Counted from the first letter of the stretch, positions 1-6,811 are shown. The stretch is 12,280 bases of DNA from JBDRGC01 sp043818215 (GCA_043818215.1 JBDRGC010000314.1:1-12280); one strand, 5' to 3'. Numbers and translations are program-made. The notes: generated by a model from the sequence alone, not told the origin.

Positions 1-407
1 ACTTGACTTGCAACCTAACCCCGAATTGGGGGCCGGGGGGCGTTCCCCATTGTGGTATTATATCCCATCGAGAGATATGCATAATGTTTTTGCGCCAGAA
101 ATACTACACAGTGCAGGGCACAGCACTGCGCAAAGAATGGAGAATATAACGAATTGGCGGTCTGCCCCTGCTCATTGGTCTTGCTTTCGCAACAAAACTG
201 GGTCGAATTTTATCCTCGGGCTTGTTTTTGGGATTTCTGTTACTCAAAATCGCCTTTCCAAGGAGCAAGTCTAGTTCAAAAGACACAAATTCGTTACATT
301 CTAAATTCGTTGTAGTGTTTCAGCAAGCCAGACTACAACGAATTTAGAAACAAACGAATTAGCCCCTGACCAAATTCGTTACATTCTAAATTCGTTGTAG
401 TGTTGTT
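1..407. other. Gene-free left edge
   Basis: I see no convincing gene here. A short open frame starting with ATG at position 8 lacks a ribosome binding site and has no recognisable motif. A second frame, about 150-347, encodes a hydrophobic stretch resembling a membrane helix (PLLIGLAFATKLGRILSSG), but it has no ATG and follows a stop at 147-149. It could be the decayed end of a membrane protein gene. The right third is occupied by the repeat described separately. Confidence 0.5.
286..404. repeat. 34-bp direct repeat with an inverted copy between
   Basis: Positions 286-319 and 371-404 are identical over 34 bases. Between them, 332-347 (actacaacgaatttag) is the exact reverse complement of 301-316, and 354-360 continues the inverted match imperfectly. 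The layout is therefore forward, reverse, forward copies of one AT-rich unit. The last copy ends 55 bases before the protease start at 459. It could be an interspersed palindromic repeat, an operator, or a transcript hairpin; the sequence alone does not decide. Confidence 0.85.
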
Positions 408-446
408 ATGCAGAACTCTCTCCCATCTCATAATTTTACAACCCTT

Positions 447-452
447 AAGGAG
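447..452 (+). promoter_or_regulatory. Ribosome binding site of the metalloprotease gene
   Basis: AAGGAG lies six bases before the ATG at 459. It decides the start: the upstream in-frame ATG at 408 has no comparable site and lies just beyond the repeat. Confidence 0.75.
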
Positions 453-458
453 TCCCCT

Positions 459-2516
459 ATGAAAAGTTCTGGCGTCACCGCAATCGTTGTATCTTGTCTT
501 GTAATTCTTCTTTGCTGCCTTTGTTTCACCATCCTCGTTGCAGTTGGATGTGGAGCCAGCGCCTACTTTATGGAATCAAGCGATGATTTTGTAACATTCG
601 ATGATTCCACTCCCGCGTCCACGCCGGTGGTCATCCGCCCCACACCGCCGCCTGAGGACGAATCTACAAATTCCCCGGAGACTTTGGAGCAAGCTGCTGT
701 CCACACAGATACACTGGAAACTTTAGAGCAAGCCATTGTCCCCGTGAACGACTTGCTTGACCTGGCGCAACGACTCGAAGGCAAGGTCAATATCCCGGTC
801 ACATTAGACCCTCCCCCGGCACCGTTGCAGGTTGGGGCGCAGGACATCTTTTGGGTCATGGACACCGACACCGATGAAAGCTTCGAAATTGATGCCACCC
901 TGCGCTACGCCACCGACCACGCCTATTTCTGGATCGAGAACGGCGTCCATTACGATGAAGATGAATTGCAAAATTTAGCAGAAACCTTCGAAAATCATAT
1001 CTATCCCACCAATCGCGAATTTTTCGGCAGCGAGTGGTCACCGGGCATCGATGGCGATCCCCATTTGTACATAATCTACGCCAGCGGCCTGGGTTACAAT
1101 CTGGCCGGCTATTTCTCGTCGGTAGATGAGTATCATCCCCTGGCTCATGAATACTCTAACGCTCATGAGACCTTCATGCTCAATTCGGATAACGTCAACC
1201 TGGACGAAGACTTCACTTACGGCGTTCTGGCCCACGAATTCCAGCACATGATCCACTGGTACCGAGACCGCAACGAGACCACCTGGCTCAACGAAGGCTT
1301 TTCCGAATTAGCCTCTTTTCTCAATGGCTATGACGCCGGCGGCTTTGATTACCTCTACACCCGCAACCCCGATTTACAGCTAAACGTGTGGCCCAACGAT
1401 CCTGACGAGACATCTCCGCATTATGGGGCTGCCTTTCTCTTTGTGACATATTTCCTGGACCGATTTGGAGATGAGGCCACTCAGGCGTTGGTGGGGCATC
1501 CTGCCAATGGAATGTCCAGCATTGATGCCGTCCTGGCGGAGATTGGGGCCGGGGTTGCCGACCCGATCACCGGTGCCCCCATTGGAGCCGACGACGTCTT
1601 CCTGGATTGGGTTCTGACCTCATATCTAACCGACGCAGATGTGGCTGACGGACGTTTCACCTATCATAACTATGCCGCGGCCCCCCAAGCCGGCGATACC
1701 GAGTCCATTCGCTCCTGCCCCACCGACCTCCTGACCCACGACGTCCACCAATACGGCGTGGATTATATCCGTATTGATTGCCCCGGAGATCACACCCTGC
1801 ATTTCGAAGGCTCGGTGCAAGTGGGGGTGCTGCCAGCCGAGGCCTATTCGGGAGATTACGCTTTTTGGTCGAACAAGGGCGACGAGTCAGATATGACCTT
1901 AACCCAGACCTTCGATTTCACTGAGCATTCCGGCCCGTTGACCCTCACCTATTGGACCTGGTACGATATCGAAGAAGGTTACGATTATATCTATCTGGCG
2001 GCATCGTCTGATGGCGCGACCTGGCAAATTCTTACCACTCCCTCGGGGACGCCGGAAGACCCCTCGGGCAACAGCTACGGTTGGGGCTACAATGACCTCT
2101 CCGGGGGCGATGGAACCTGGATTCAAGAAAAGGTTGATATTTCCCAATTTGCCGGGCAGCAGGTGCAAATCCGGTTCGAATACGTTACCGACGCGGCCGT
2201 CAATGGCGAAGGTTTCCTCCTCGACGATATCGCCATCCCAGAGACGGGTTACTTCGCGGATTTCGAGAGTGATGCGGGTGGTTGGGAGGCGGCCGGCTTT
2301 GTGCGTATCCAGAATATCCTCCCCCAGACTTTTCGCCTGGCCTTGATCACTAACGGGAATACTACTCAGGTAGAATACATCCCCCTGAGCGCAGACAACA
2401 GCGCAGATATTGTCCTGCATATCGGCGACGACGTGGACGATGTGACATTGGTAGTCACCGGAACCACGCGCTTCACCCGCCAAACCGCGGCCTACCGCTT
2501 TGAGATATTGCCCTGA
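459..2516 (+). CDS. Membrane-anchored zinc metalloprotease, immune inhibitor A-like
   Basis: Predicted 685-residue extracytoplasmic zinc protease. The ATG at 459 is preferred over an in-frame ATG at 408 because AAGGAG lies six bases upstream of it. Residues about 5-36 form one hydrophobic, Cys-rich helix (Cys13, 19, 20, 22, 31), an anchor or signal sequence. A Thr/Pro/Glu-rich linker follows, with ETLEQA occurring twice. The catalytic motif is HEFQH at 259-263 with Glu260 as the likely general base; WLNEGFSE at 276-283 offers Glu279 or Glu283 as third zinc ligand. Residues about 462-590 resemble the jelly-roll/MAM-like domain of M6 immune inhibitor A enzymes, ending in LLDDIAI. HEFQH followed by WLNEG also recalls hyicolysin-type M30 peptidases, so the family is uncertain. 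The substrate is unknown. It has no operon partner and converges on the next gene. Confidence 0.85.
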   Translation: MKSSGVTAIVVSCLVILLCCLCFTILVAVGCGASAYFMESSDDFVTFDDSTPASTPVVIRPTPPPEDESTNSPETLEQAAVHTDTLETLEQAIVPVNDLLDLAQRLEGKVNIPVTLDPPPAPLQVGAQDIFWVMDTDTDESFEIDATLRYATDHAYFWIENGVHYDEDELQNLAETFENHIYPTNREFFGSEWSPGIDGDPHLYIIYASGLGYNLAGYFSSVDEYHPLAHEYSNAHETFMLNSDNVNLDEDFTYGVLAHEFQHMIHWYRDRNETTWLNEGFSELASFLNGYDAGGFDYLYTRNPDLQLNVWPNDPDETSPHYGAAFLFVTYFLDRFGDEATQALVGHPANGMSSIDAVLAEIGAGVADPITGAPIGADDVFLDWVLTSYLTDADVADGRFTYHNYAAAPQAGDTESIRSCPTDLLTHDVHQYGVDYIRIDCPGDHTLHFEGSVQVGVLPAEAYSGDYAFWSNKGDESDMTLTQTFDFTEHSGPLTLTYWTWYDIEEGYDYIYLAASSDGATWQILTTPSGTPEDPSGNSYGWGYNDLSGGDGTWIQEKVDISQFAGQQVQIRFEYVTDAAVNGEGFLLDDIAIPETGYFADFESDAGGWEAAGFVRIQNILPQTFRLALITNGNTTQVEYIPLSADNSADIVLHIGDDVDDVTLVVTGTTRFTRQTAAYRFEILP

Positions 2517-2518
2517 AA

Positions 2519-2616
2519 AGAGCGTGGAGGGTGGAACGGGGGGCGGGGGCGGGGAGCGAAAATGGCGCGCTACACGCTTTCCGCCTCACGCTACACGCTC
2601 TCCGCTTCCCGCTCCA
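2519..2616. repeat. Degenerate repeats between convergent genes
   Basis: The left part is G-rich (GAGCGTGGAGGGTGG and a run of G/C blocks). The right part repeats imperfect units such as CACGCTTTCCGC, CACGCTACACGC and CTCTCCGCTTCC. The two halves are roughly complementary, so a transcript from either side could fold. No T-tract follows, so I do not call a terminator. Confidence 0.5.
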
Positions 2617-2832
2617 CTAATCGCGTGGCTTTCGCAGAGTAATTAGCTGCTCCTCTAACTCGTTCCGGCGGGCGGCAGCGGCCTCTTTGACCTCTGCTTG
2701 AATGCGTTGGGCCTGTGCCTGCATTTTAGCACGCAAGTCATCTCCCGACGCGGGGGTCAGCAAAAGTGCCAGAGTCGCTCCCACCAATCCTCCCATAACA
2801 GCCCCAGATAAAAAACTGATTGTGCGTTTCAT
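2617..2832 (-). CDS. YtxH-like small membrane protein
   Basis: A 71-residue protein with the layout of the YtxH family (general stress/cell-envelope small proteins in Gram-positives and Chloroflexota). Residues about 5-28 form a Gly/Ala-rich helix ending in LLLTPASGDDLR, which is the characteristic family pattern. The remaining residues, about 33-66, are a charged, Ala/Glu/Gln-rich likely coiled coil. A strong GAGGAGG ribosome binding site (2838-2844, read on the minus strand) stands five bases before the ATG. Family members are membrane-associated with a cytoplasmic coil, but their molecular role is poorly defined. It stands alone, convergent with the protease gene. Confidence 0.8.
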   Translation of the reverse strand: MKRTISFLSGAVMGGLVGATLALLLTPASGDDLRAKMQAQAQRIQAEVKEAAAARRNELEEQLITLRKPRD

Positions 2833-3187
2833 ACTTGCCTCCTCGAAATTTGATTACACTCGATTAGTATTCTTTGATATTATAATTGAGTATCTTCACA
2901 AAAATAAGGGGTGGCAGGATGCTAAGGAATGAAAATTACCGCTCAGGCGGCACCCTGTAAATAACTTGCGCGTTTGTATCCTAACGCGAGCGCCGGTTGA
3001 GTAGCGGAGGCACACGCTTTTCGTGCCGGAGCATATCGAAACCCAGCGGATTACGGCTAATTAACCCACTTTCCTTTTCCATCTCTTTGCGCCTTGGCAT
3101 CTTCACCTGCACTTGAACGCAGGAATAAGTGTGCGACTCATCGTGCCCTTTGGGTATTGCGTTAAACACCTCCACAGGAGATTAAAA
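2833..3187. other. Intergenic region without a supported gene
   Basis: This gap separates divergent genes and should hold promoters for both. A minus-strand open frame (2981-3175) is present, but it has no recognisable motif and overlaps a segment (about 3082-3104) resembling the low-complexity CTTTGCGCCTTGGC strings common in such genomes. I do not call it a gene. The last ten bases carry the ribosome binding site of the next gene. Confidence 0.5.
2879..2884 (-). promoter_or_regulatory. Candidate -10 box for the YtxH-like gene
   Basis: Read on the minus strand this is TATAAT, in an AT-rich patch about 47 bases upstream of the YtxH-like ATG. I find no good -35 box at 16-18 bases, so the call is weak. 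The overlapping plus-strand TATAAT (2881-2886) also lacks a -35 partner. Confidence 0.3.
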
Positions 3188-3736
3188 ATGACTCATCACC
3201 TGGCTTTCATTCCTCCCCATTGGCGAGGCCGTATTTTCTGGCCCTTGCTAGCGCTGACCGTACTTATAATGCTCGTATTTGGAGTTACCGGCGCGCCTAT
3301 GAATACTGAGGCCGCCCCTTACGGGGTGATCTCGTTCGAAGTGGCTGGCAGCGTTGCGCGCGCCGGGCAAATCCTGGCAAGCTGGGATGCCGTCGCTCGG
3401 GAACGGGCTGCCTTTGGTTTAGGGCTGGATTTCCTCTTTATCCCCGTGTATGCGTTGACGATTTCCCTTGGCTGTGTCATGGCCGCGGATGTGCTCCGGC
3501 GTCACGCGTGGCCTTTGGCTTCCCCAGGCGCTGTGTTGATTTGGGGAGTGTTTCTGGCCGCTTTGCTGGATGTGATCGAAAACATTGCCCTGACGATCAC
3601 TCTGTTTGGCTCGGTCTTGTCTCCCTGGCCTCAAATCGCCCAGTGGTGTGCTGTCCCAAAGTTTGCGCTGCTTTTCCTGGGGTTAGTGTATGCCCTCTTT
3701 GGCGCGGTTGTCAGGCTATTCTATCTCAGAACGTAA
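3188..3736 (+). CDS. Unrecognised four-helix membrane protein
   Basis: A 182-residue integral membrane protein I do not recognise by name. The start at ATG 3188 is chosen because AGGAG lies just upstream (3176-3180) and the protein then opens with a short polar end before the first helix; an in-frame ATG at 3113 has no such site. Likely membrane helices are about 17-36, 78-99, 114-139 and 155-178. Between helices 1 and 2 is an approximately 40-residue soluble loop (38-76), predicted outside if the N-terminus is inside. Acidic residues lie in or near the membrane: Asp81 in GLDFLFIP, and Asp128, Glu131 and Asn132 in LLDVIENIAL. They are the best candidates for a functional site. The gene stands alone; no function should be assigned. 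Confidence 0.75.
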   Translation: MTHHLAFIPPHWRGRIFWPLLALTVLIMLVFGVTGAPMNTEAAPYGVISFEVAGSVARAGQILASWDAVARERAAFGLGLDFLFIPVYALTISLGCVMAADVLRRHAWPLASPGAVLIWGVFLAALLDVIENIALTITLFGSVLSPWPQIAQWCAVPKFALLFLGLVYALFGAVVRLFYLRT

Positions 3737-4149
3737 CTGCTACAGTTGGGCGTAAGTCCTTTGGCAGCTAATCACCACAATACACCAAGGGCATCCAGTC
3801 AAGCTGGACGAACTGTGCTTCGCGAAGGGCACAAAGATTCACACACCTGTGTCCCGAAGGGGTAAAGAAAACCAGCCCTCTGAGTTATTGTGGGGCGCGG
3901 TACACGGACACTTGCACCCCCCGGCACCGCCCGCCGGGGCAGGTGCGCACAGTGCCTGCATAGGTATGCGGTGAAATTGCAGGTGTTGCACGGATTTACC
4001 CTTAAGGGCACGATGATACGGACACCGTGCCAGTACGGCGTAGATCCAAAGAAAAATCCGTATAATCCGCATAATCCGTGTACAAAAAGAGTTTGACCAC
4101 ACAAAACATCAAAGAGCCAGAAAACCTTGTTGATCACAAGTACTCCCGC
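3737..4149. other. Long intergenic region with hairpins and short repeats
   Basis: No supported gene. It contains GCGTAAGTCCT (3750-3760), which recurs in inverted orientation at 11273-11283, a strong GC-rich hairpin (3914-3946), and short AATCCG repeats at 4053-4080 (atccgtataatccgc and so on) facing an inverted CACGGATTT at 3989-3997. Open frames on both strands here look like chance frames through repeats. Confidence 0.6.
3914..3946. repeat. GC-rich hairpin
   Basis: GCACC plus CCCCGGC (3914-3925) pair with GCCGGGG and GGTGC (3933-3946), leaving a seven-base loop and a two-base bulge. The left flank GACACTTGCACC (3907-3918) is repeated exactly at 6607-6618, at the left side of another hairpin. 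No T-tract follows, so it is more likely an interspersed palindromic repeat than a terminator. Confidence 0.65.
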
Positions 4150-4178
4150 TTGACAGTCCCGCCCGCTATCGTTATACT
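4150..4178 (+). promoter_or_regulatory. Sigma-70 type promoter of the thiamine operon
   Basis: TTGACA at 4150-4155 and TATACT at 4173-4178 are separated by exactly 17 bases, an almost perfect housekeeping promoter. Transcription should begin near 4185, about 20 bases before the riboswitch, giving a leader of roughly 220 bases before thiN. Confidence 0.85.
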
Positions 4179-4202
4179 CTTGCCACAATTGAAAATTTAC
4201 CG

Positions 4203-4290
4203 CACGGGGAGCCTGGTGTTGCCAGGCTGAGAGAAGCGACGTAATCGCTTGACCCGCGAACCTGATCCGGATAATGCCGGCGGAGGAATC
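4203..4290 (+). promoter_or_regulatory. TPP riboswitch (THI element)
   Basis: The conserved TPP aptamer strings are present in order: CGGGGAGCC, GGCTGAGA, GACCCG, GAACCTGAT, CCGGATAATGCCGGCG. AGCCTGG (4210-4216) pairs with CCAGGCT (4222-4228), and AAGCGA (4234-4239) pairs with TCGCTT (4245-4250). In this class the aptamer binds thiamine pyrophosphate and controls thiamine genes. Its place between a strong promoter and an intrinsic terminator, ahead of a kinase and transporter for thiamine, makes transcription attenuation the likely mode. Confidence 0.96.
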
Positions 4291-4303
4291 GCACAGCACC
4301 AAC

Positions 4304-4334
4304 AAAAATCCCTCCTCGCCGGAGGGATTTTTTT
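4304..4334 (+). terminator. Riboswitch-controlled intrinsic terminator
   Basis: AAAAATCCCTCC (4304-4315) pairs fully with GGAGGGATTTTT (4321-4332) around a five-base loop, and a run of seven T begins at 4328. It stands about 14 bases after the aptamer. The aptamer's 3' segment CCGGCGGAGG (4278-4287) can pair, with one bulge, with CCTCGCCGG (4314-4322), which would break the terminator. This gives a plausible antiterminator used when TPP is low. Confidence 0.9.
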
Positions 4335-4361
4335 GATAGAAATGAGTAATGAGTACTTGCT

Positions 4362-4393
4362 TCTCGTTACCCGTTATCCGTTACCCGTTACTC
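4362..4393. repeat. Short tandem repeat in the thiN leader
   Basis: GTTACCC-type units (CGTTACCCGTTATCCGTTAC and continuation) occupy the leader between terminator and start codon. A related string occurs inverted at about 11755-11775 (GGGTAACGGGTTATGAGTAAC). The repeat displaces any Shine-Dalgarno site. Confidence 0.6.
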
Positions 4394-4404
4394 ACCACTA
4401 CACA

Positions 4405-5049
4405 ATGCGCACACTAATCTTTGCAAACGGAGTACTCGATCATCTCCCCATCGAGATTCAACCCGACGACTTCATCATTGCCGCCGACGGTGGCGCACGC
4501 CATTGTCTGGCCCTGGGATTGATTCCTGCGATGGTCGTTGGCGATTTCGACTCCCTGACCGCCGACGAATTGACATCCCTGGAGGCCGCGGGCGCCGAGT
4601 TGATCCGCCACCCCGCCCGCAAGGATGAAACCGACCTGGAATTAGCGCTGCTCCAGGCCATCGAATTGGGAGCCAGCGAGGTGGTGATTCTCGGCGCTCT
4701 GGGCGCTCGTTGGGATATGACTCTGGCGAACCTGCTCCTGCTGGCCCATCCCAACCTGAGACATCCCCACATTCGAGTGCTCGCCGGGCACCAGGAAATA
4801 ACCTTGCTGCGCGCCGGCGAAACAGTCGAATTACGCGGTCAGCCAGGCGATACTGTTTCCCTGATTCCCCTGCGCGGCGACGCCCGCGGCATCACCACCG
4901 AGGGTTTGGAGTACCCCCTCGACCGCGGCGGGCTGAAATTCGGCGCCACCCGCGGCATCAGCAATGTGCTGCTGCGCCAGAGAGCCAGCGTGACATTGGA
5001 AGATGGCTTGCTGCTATGCGTGGTGATTCATCGCATTGGGGATTGGTAA
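4405..5049 (+). CDS. thiN: Thiamine pyrophosphokinase
   Basis: A 214-residue cytoplasmic kinase that transfers pyrophosphate from ATP to thiamine, giving TPP. Family motifs are clear: ADGGA at 27-31, GDFDSL at 46-51 and KDETD at 73-77 (ATP/Mg binding and catalysis), then GARWDMTLAN at 100-109, where most relatives have a GGRxDH-like string, so the His is replaced by Met105. The C-terminal thiamine-binding domain ends with GLKFGATRGISN. Length is normal. Start ATG 4405 fits the family N-terminus; in-frame upstream ATGs would add riboswitch- or repeat-encoded residues. No clear ribosome binding site precedes it, because the preceding 40 bases are a GTTACCCGTTA-type repeat. First gene of the TPP-regulated operon. 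The symbol follows B. subtilis usage. Confidence 0.93.
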   Translation: MRTLIFANGVLDHLPIEIQPDDFIIAADGGARHCLALGLIPAMVVGDFDSLTADELTSLEAAGAELIRHPARKDETDLELALLQAIELGASEVVILGALGARWDMTLANLLLLAHPNLRHPHIRVLAGHQEITLLRAGETVELRGQPGDTVSLIPLRGDARGITTEGLEYPLDRGGLKFGATRGISNVLLRQRASVTLEDGLLLCVVIHRIGDW

Positions 5050-5329
5050 ATTGGTAAATTGGGGATTGGGAAACCGGTAAATTGGGGATTGGGAAACTGG
5101 TAAATTGGGGATTGGGAAACCGGTAAATTGGGGATTGGGGATTGGGAAACCGGTAAATTGGGAGACTGGAAAAACACAACCTACCAATCTACCAACCTAC
5201 CAATCTACCAATCTACCAATCTACCAATCCCCAATCTACCAACCTACCAATATACCAATCTACCAACCTACCAATCTACCAACCTACCAATCTACCAACC
5301 TACCAACCTACCTACCAACCTACCAATCC
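5045..5329. repeat. Two facing tandem arrays in the thiN-thiB gap
   Basis: From 5053 a 23-base unit beginning GGTAAATTGGGGATTGGG repeats: 5053-5075, 5076-5098, 5099-5121, and a longer 30-base version at 5122-5151. From 5181 to 5329 an approximately 8-base unit, CTACCAAT or CTACCAAC, repeats many times. The arrays are largely complementary (GGTAAATTGG against CCAATCTACC; GGGGATTGG against CCAATCCCC), so the transcript could form a long imperfect stem. The right array contains no stop in the thiB frame. Confidence 0.9.
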
Positions 5330-5337
5330 ACTAACCC

Positions 5338-5342
5338 GGAGG
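5338..5342 (+). promoter_or_regulatory. Ribosome binding site of thiB
   Basis: GGAGG lies five bases before ATG 5348, immediately after the repeat array ends. It fixes the start even though the frame stays open 243 bases further upstream through the repeats. Confidence 0.8.
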
Positions 5343-5347
5343 CCTCC

Positions 5348-6460
5348 ATGAAACCCAAAACCCTATCACGTTTCACGTTTTACGCATCACTCGCTTTATT
5401 CACGCTGCTGACTGTTTCTTGCCGCTCGCAGGCAGCACCCGCCACACTCGTCCCCACTCCCCCCACTCCCGCCACTCCCACCGCTCTCGCTGAACCTCGC
5501 ACCCTGACCGTGATGACCCACGATTCCTTCGCGGTTTCCGAAGATGTCATCGCAGCCTTCGAGGATGAGCACAACGTAGAAGTGCGTTTCCTGGAAGCGG
5601 GCGACACCGGCACTGCGGTCAACAAGGCCGCACTCTCCAAAGACGCGCCTCTGGCCGATGTATTCTACGGCGCAGATAACACCTTCCTCAGCCGCGCTCT
5701 GGAGGAGGGCATCTTCGAGCCATACAACTCCCCCTTGCTGGCTGACATCCCCGATCGCTTCGAATTGGACCCCGAAAACCGCGCCCTGCCCGTAGACTTT
5801 GGCGATGTTTGCCTGAACTACGATGTGGCCTACTTCGCCGAAAACGATCTCACACCCCCCGAAAACCTCGAAGATCTGCTCAAGCCCGAATACACCAGTC
5901 TGCTGGTGGTCGAGAACCCGGCCACATCCTCGCCTGGCCTGGCTTTCTTGTTCGCCACCATCGGCCACTTCGGGGATGTGAAGTACCTTGAATTCTGGCA
6001 GGGACTGGTCGATAACGATGTCAAGGTAGTCAACGACTGGGAGACAGCCTATTACAGCGAATTCAGCCGTTGGGGCGGCACGCGGCCCATCGTAGTATCC
6101 TACGGCTCCAGCCCGCCCTTCGAGGTCATCTTCGCCGAGGAGCCAATGGAAGAGCCACCCACTGCGGCCGTAGTCGGTGACGGGAGCTGCTTCCGCCAAA
6201 TCGAGTTCGTCGGCATCCTCAAAGGCACCGAAAACCGTGACCTGGCCGAGAAGTTTGTGGACTTTATGCTCTCCCCCGCATTCCAGGAAGATATCCCCCT
6301 GCAAATGTACGTCTTACCGGTCAATCCAAACGCCCAACTCGACGAGACCTTCGCTAAATATCTGGTCATCCCCGAAAACCCCGCCAGCCTCGACTCCGAT
6401 GCCATCGCCGCCAACCGTGAAGCCTGGATCAATGCGTGGACGGAGGTGGTGTTGCGGTAG
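5348..6460 (+). CDS. thiB: Thiamine ABC transporter substrate-binding lipoprotein
   Basis: A 370-residue periplasmic-type binding protein that should capture thiamine (or its phosphates) and hand it to ThiP. The start is set by GGAGG and by a clean lipoprotein signal: a basic N-terminus, a hydrophobic core, and lipobox TVSC with Cys25 as the lipidated residue. A Pro/Thr-rich tether (about 29-50) follows. The mature protein opens with LTVMTHDSFAVSEDV (53 onward), the usual ThiB beginning, then a venus-flytrap fold with ADVFYGADNTFL and NPATSSPGLAFL. Family, riboswitch, thiN and thiP all point to thiamine; the exact ligand is inferred. Residues 7-11 (SRFTF) are encoded by a 15-base repeat also found at 8575-8589, so the signal peptide includes repeat-derived sequence. 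Confidence 0.92.
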   Translation: MKPKTLSRFTFYASLALFTLLTVSCRSQAAPATLVPTPPTPATPTALAEPRTLTVMTHDSFAVSEDVIAAFEDEHNVEVRFLEAGDTGTAVNKAALSKDAPLADVFYGADNTFLSRALEEGIFEPYNSPLLADIPDRFELDPENRALPVDFGDVCLNYDVAYFAENDLTPPENLEDLLKPEYTSLLVVENPATSSPGLAFLFATIGHFGDVKYLEFWQGLVDNDVKVVNDWETAYYSEFSRWGGTRPIVVSYGSSPPFEVIFAEEPMEEPPTAAVVGDGSCFRQIEFVGILKGTENRDLAEKFVDFMLSPAFQEDIPLQMYVLPVNPNAQLDETFAKYLVIPENPASLDSDAIAANREAWINAWTEVVLR

Positions 6461-6461
6461 T

Positions 6462-6804
6462 GATTGGAGATTGGAGACTGGAGATTGGAGGTTGGAGACT
6501 AGAGATTAGAGACTGGAGATTGGTAATTACTTAGCGTTTGCAGGAAACGAAACACGCCATCCAGAAACATGCAACAGCCGTGTCATTGCGAAGCAGCTTT
6601 TCCGCTGACACTTGCACCGCACTGCGTTTGGTGCAGTGCAGGTGAGCAATCTCATCCTTGGCGAGAAGGAGATTGCTTCGTCACACAGAACGTTTCTCGC
6701 AATGACATTTTTCCGTTCGTGCAAAACCTAAGCAATTAGAGGTTGTGCAATCTCCAATCTCCAATCTCTAATCTCTAATCTCTAATCTCCAATCTACAAT
6801 CTCC
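6462..6804. repeat. Nested inverted-repeat region between thiB and thiP
   Basis: The left array (6462-6523) repeats GATTGGAGATTGGAGACTGG-like units; the right array (6748-6804) repeats the complement, CAATCTCCAATCTC-like. Inside are further inverted segments, including about 6530-6541 against 6717-6732 (imperfect). The whole gap therefore folds on itself like a large imperfect palindrome. No gene or T-tract terminator is visible. Confidence 0.9.
6581..6707. repeat. Palindromic element with 11-bp terminal inverted repeats
   Basis: TGTCATTGCGA (6581-6591) is the exact inverse of TCGCAATGACA (6697-6707). Inside, AGCAATCTC (6645-6653) faces GAGATTGCT, and CACTGC faces GCAGTG in a small hairpin. 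Such TCATTGCGA...AGCAATCTC elements recur in many bacterial genomes as non-coding interspersed repeats; that statement is from general knowledge, not from a search. The left internal hairpin shares GACACTTGCACC with 3907-3918. Confidence 0.8.
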
Positions 6805-6811
6805 GCATTTT

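Noticed and set aside
8..274. Open frame of 88 codons at the left edge
   Set aside because: No ribosome binding site, no motif, low-complexity start; a different frame over 150-347 looks more protein-like but has no start codon.
2981..3175. Minus-strand frame, possibly a small basic protein starting at 3100
   Set aside because: A weak AGGTG site is present, but the region resembles common CTTTGCGCC low-complexity repeats and the product shows no family pattern.
3914..3946. Intrinsic terminator of the gene at 3188
   Set aside because: Strong stem, but it lies about 180 bases after the stop codon and has no following T-tract.
3799..4305. Minus-strand 168-codon open frame opposite the riboswitch region
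   Set aside because: It covers the promoter, aptamer and hairpin repeats, and its product has no recognisable motif; a chance frame.
5181..5329. CRISPR array
   Set aside because: Units are about 8 bases and contiguous, with no unique spacers.
5105..5347. N-terminal extension of ThiB through the repeat array
   Set aside because: The frame is open only because the repeat lacks stops; GGAGG and a proper lipoprotein signal place the start at 5348.
5396..6304. Long minus-strand frame of 302 codons opposite thiB
   Set aside because: It is the antisense shadow of a well-supported gene, with no motif or ribosome binding site of its own.
6581..6707. Insertion sequence or small RNA gene
   Set aside because: No transposase, and no promoter or T-run terminator; a non-coding palindromic repeat fits better.
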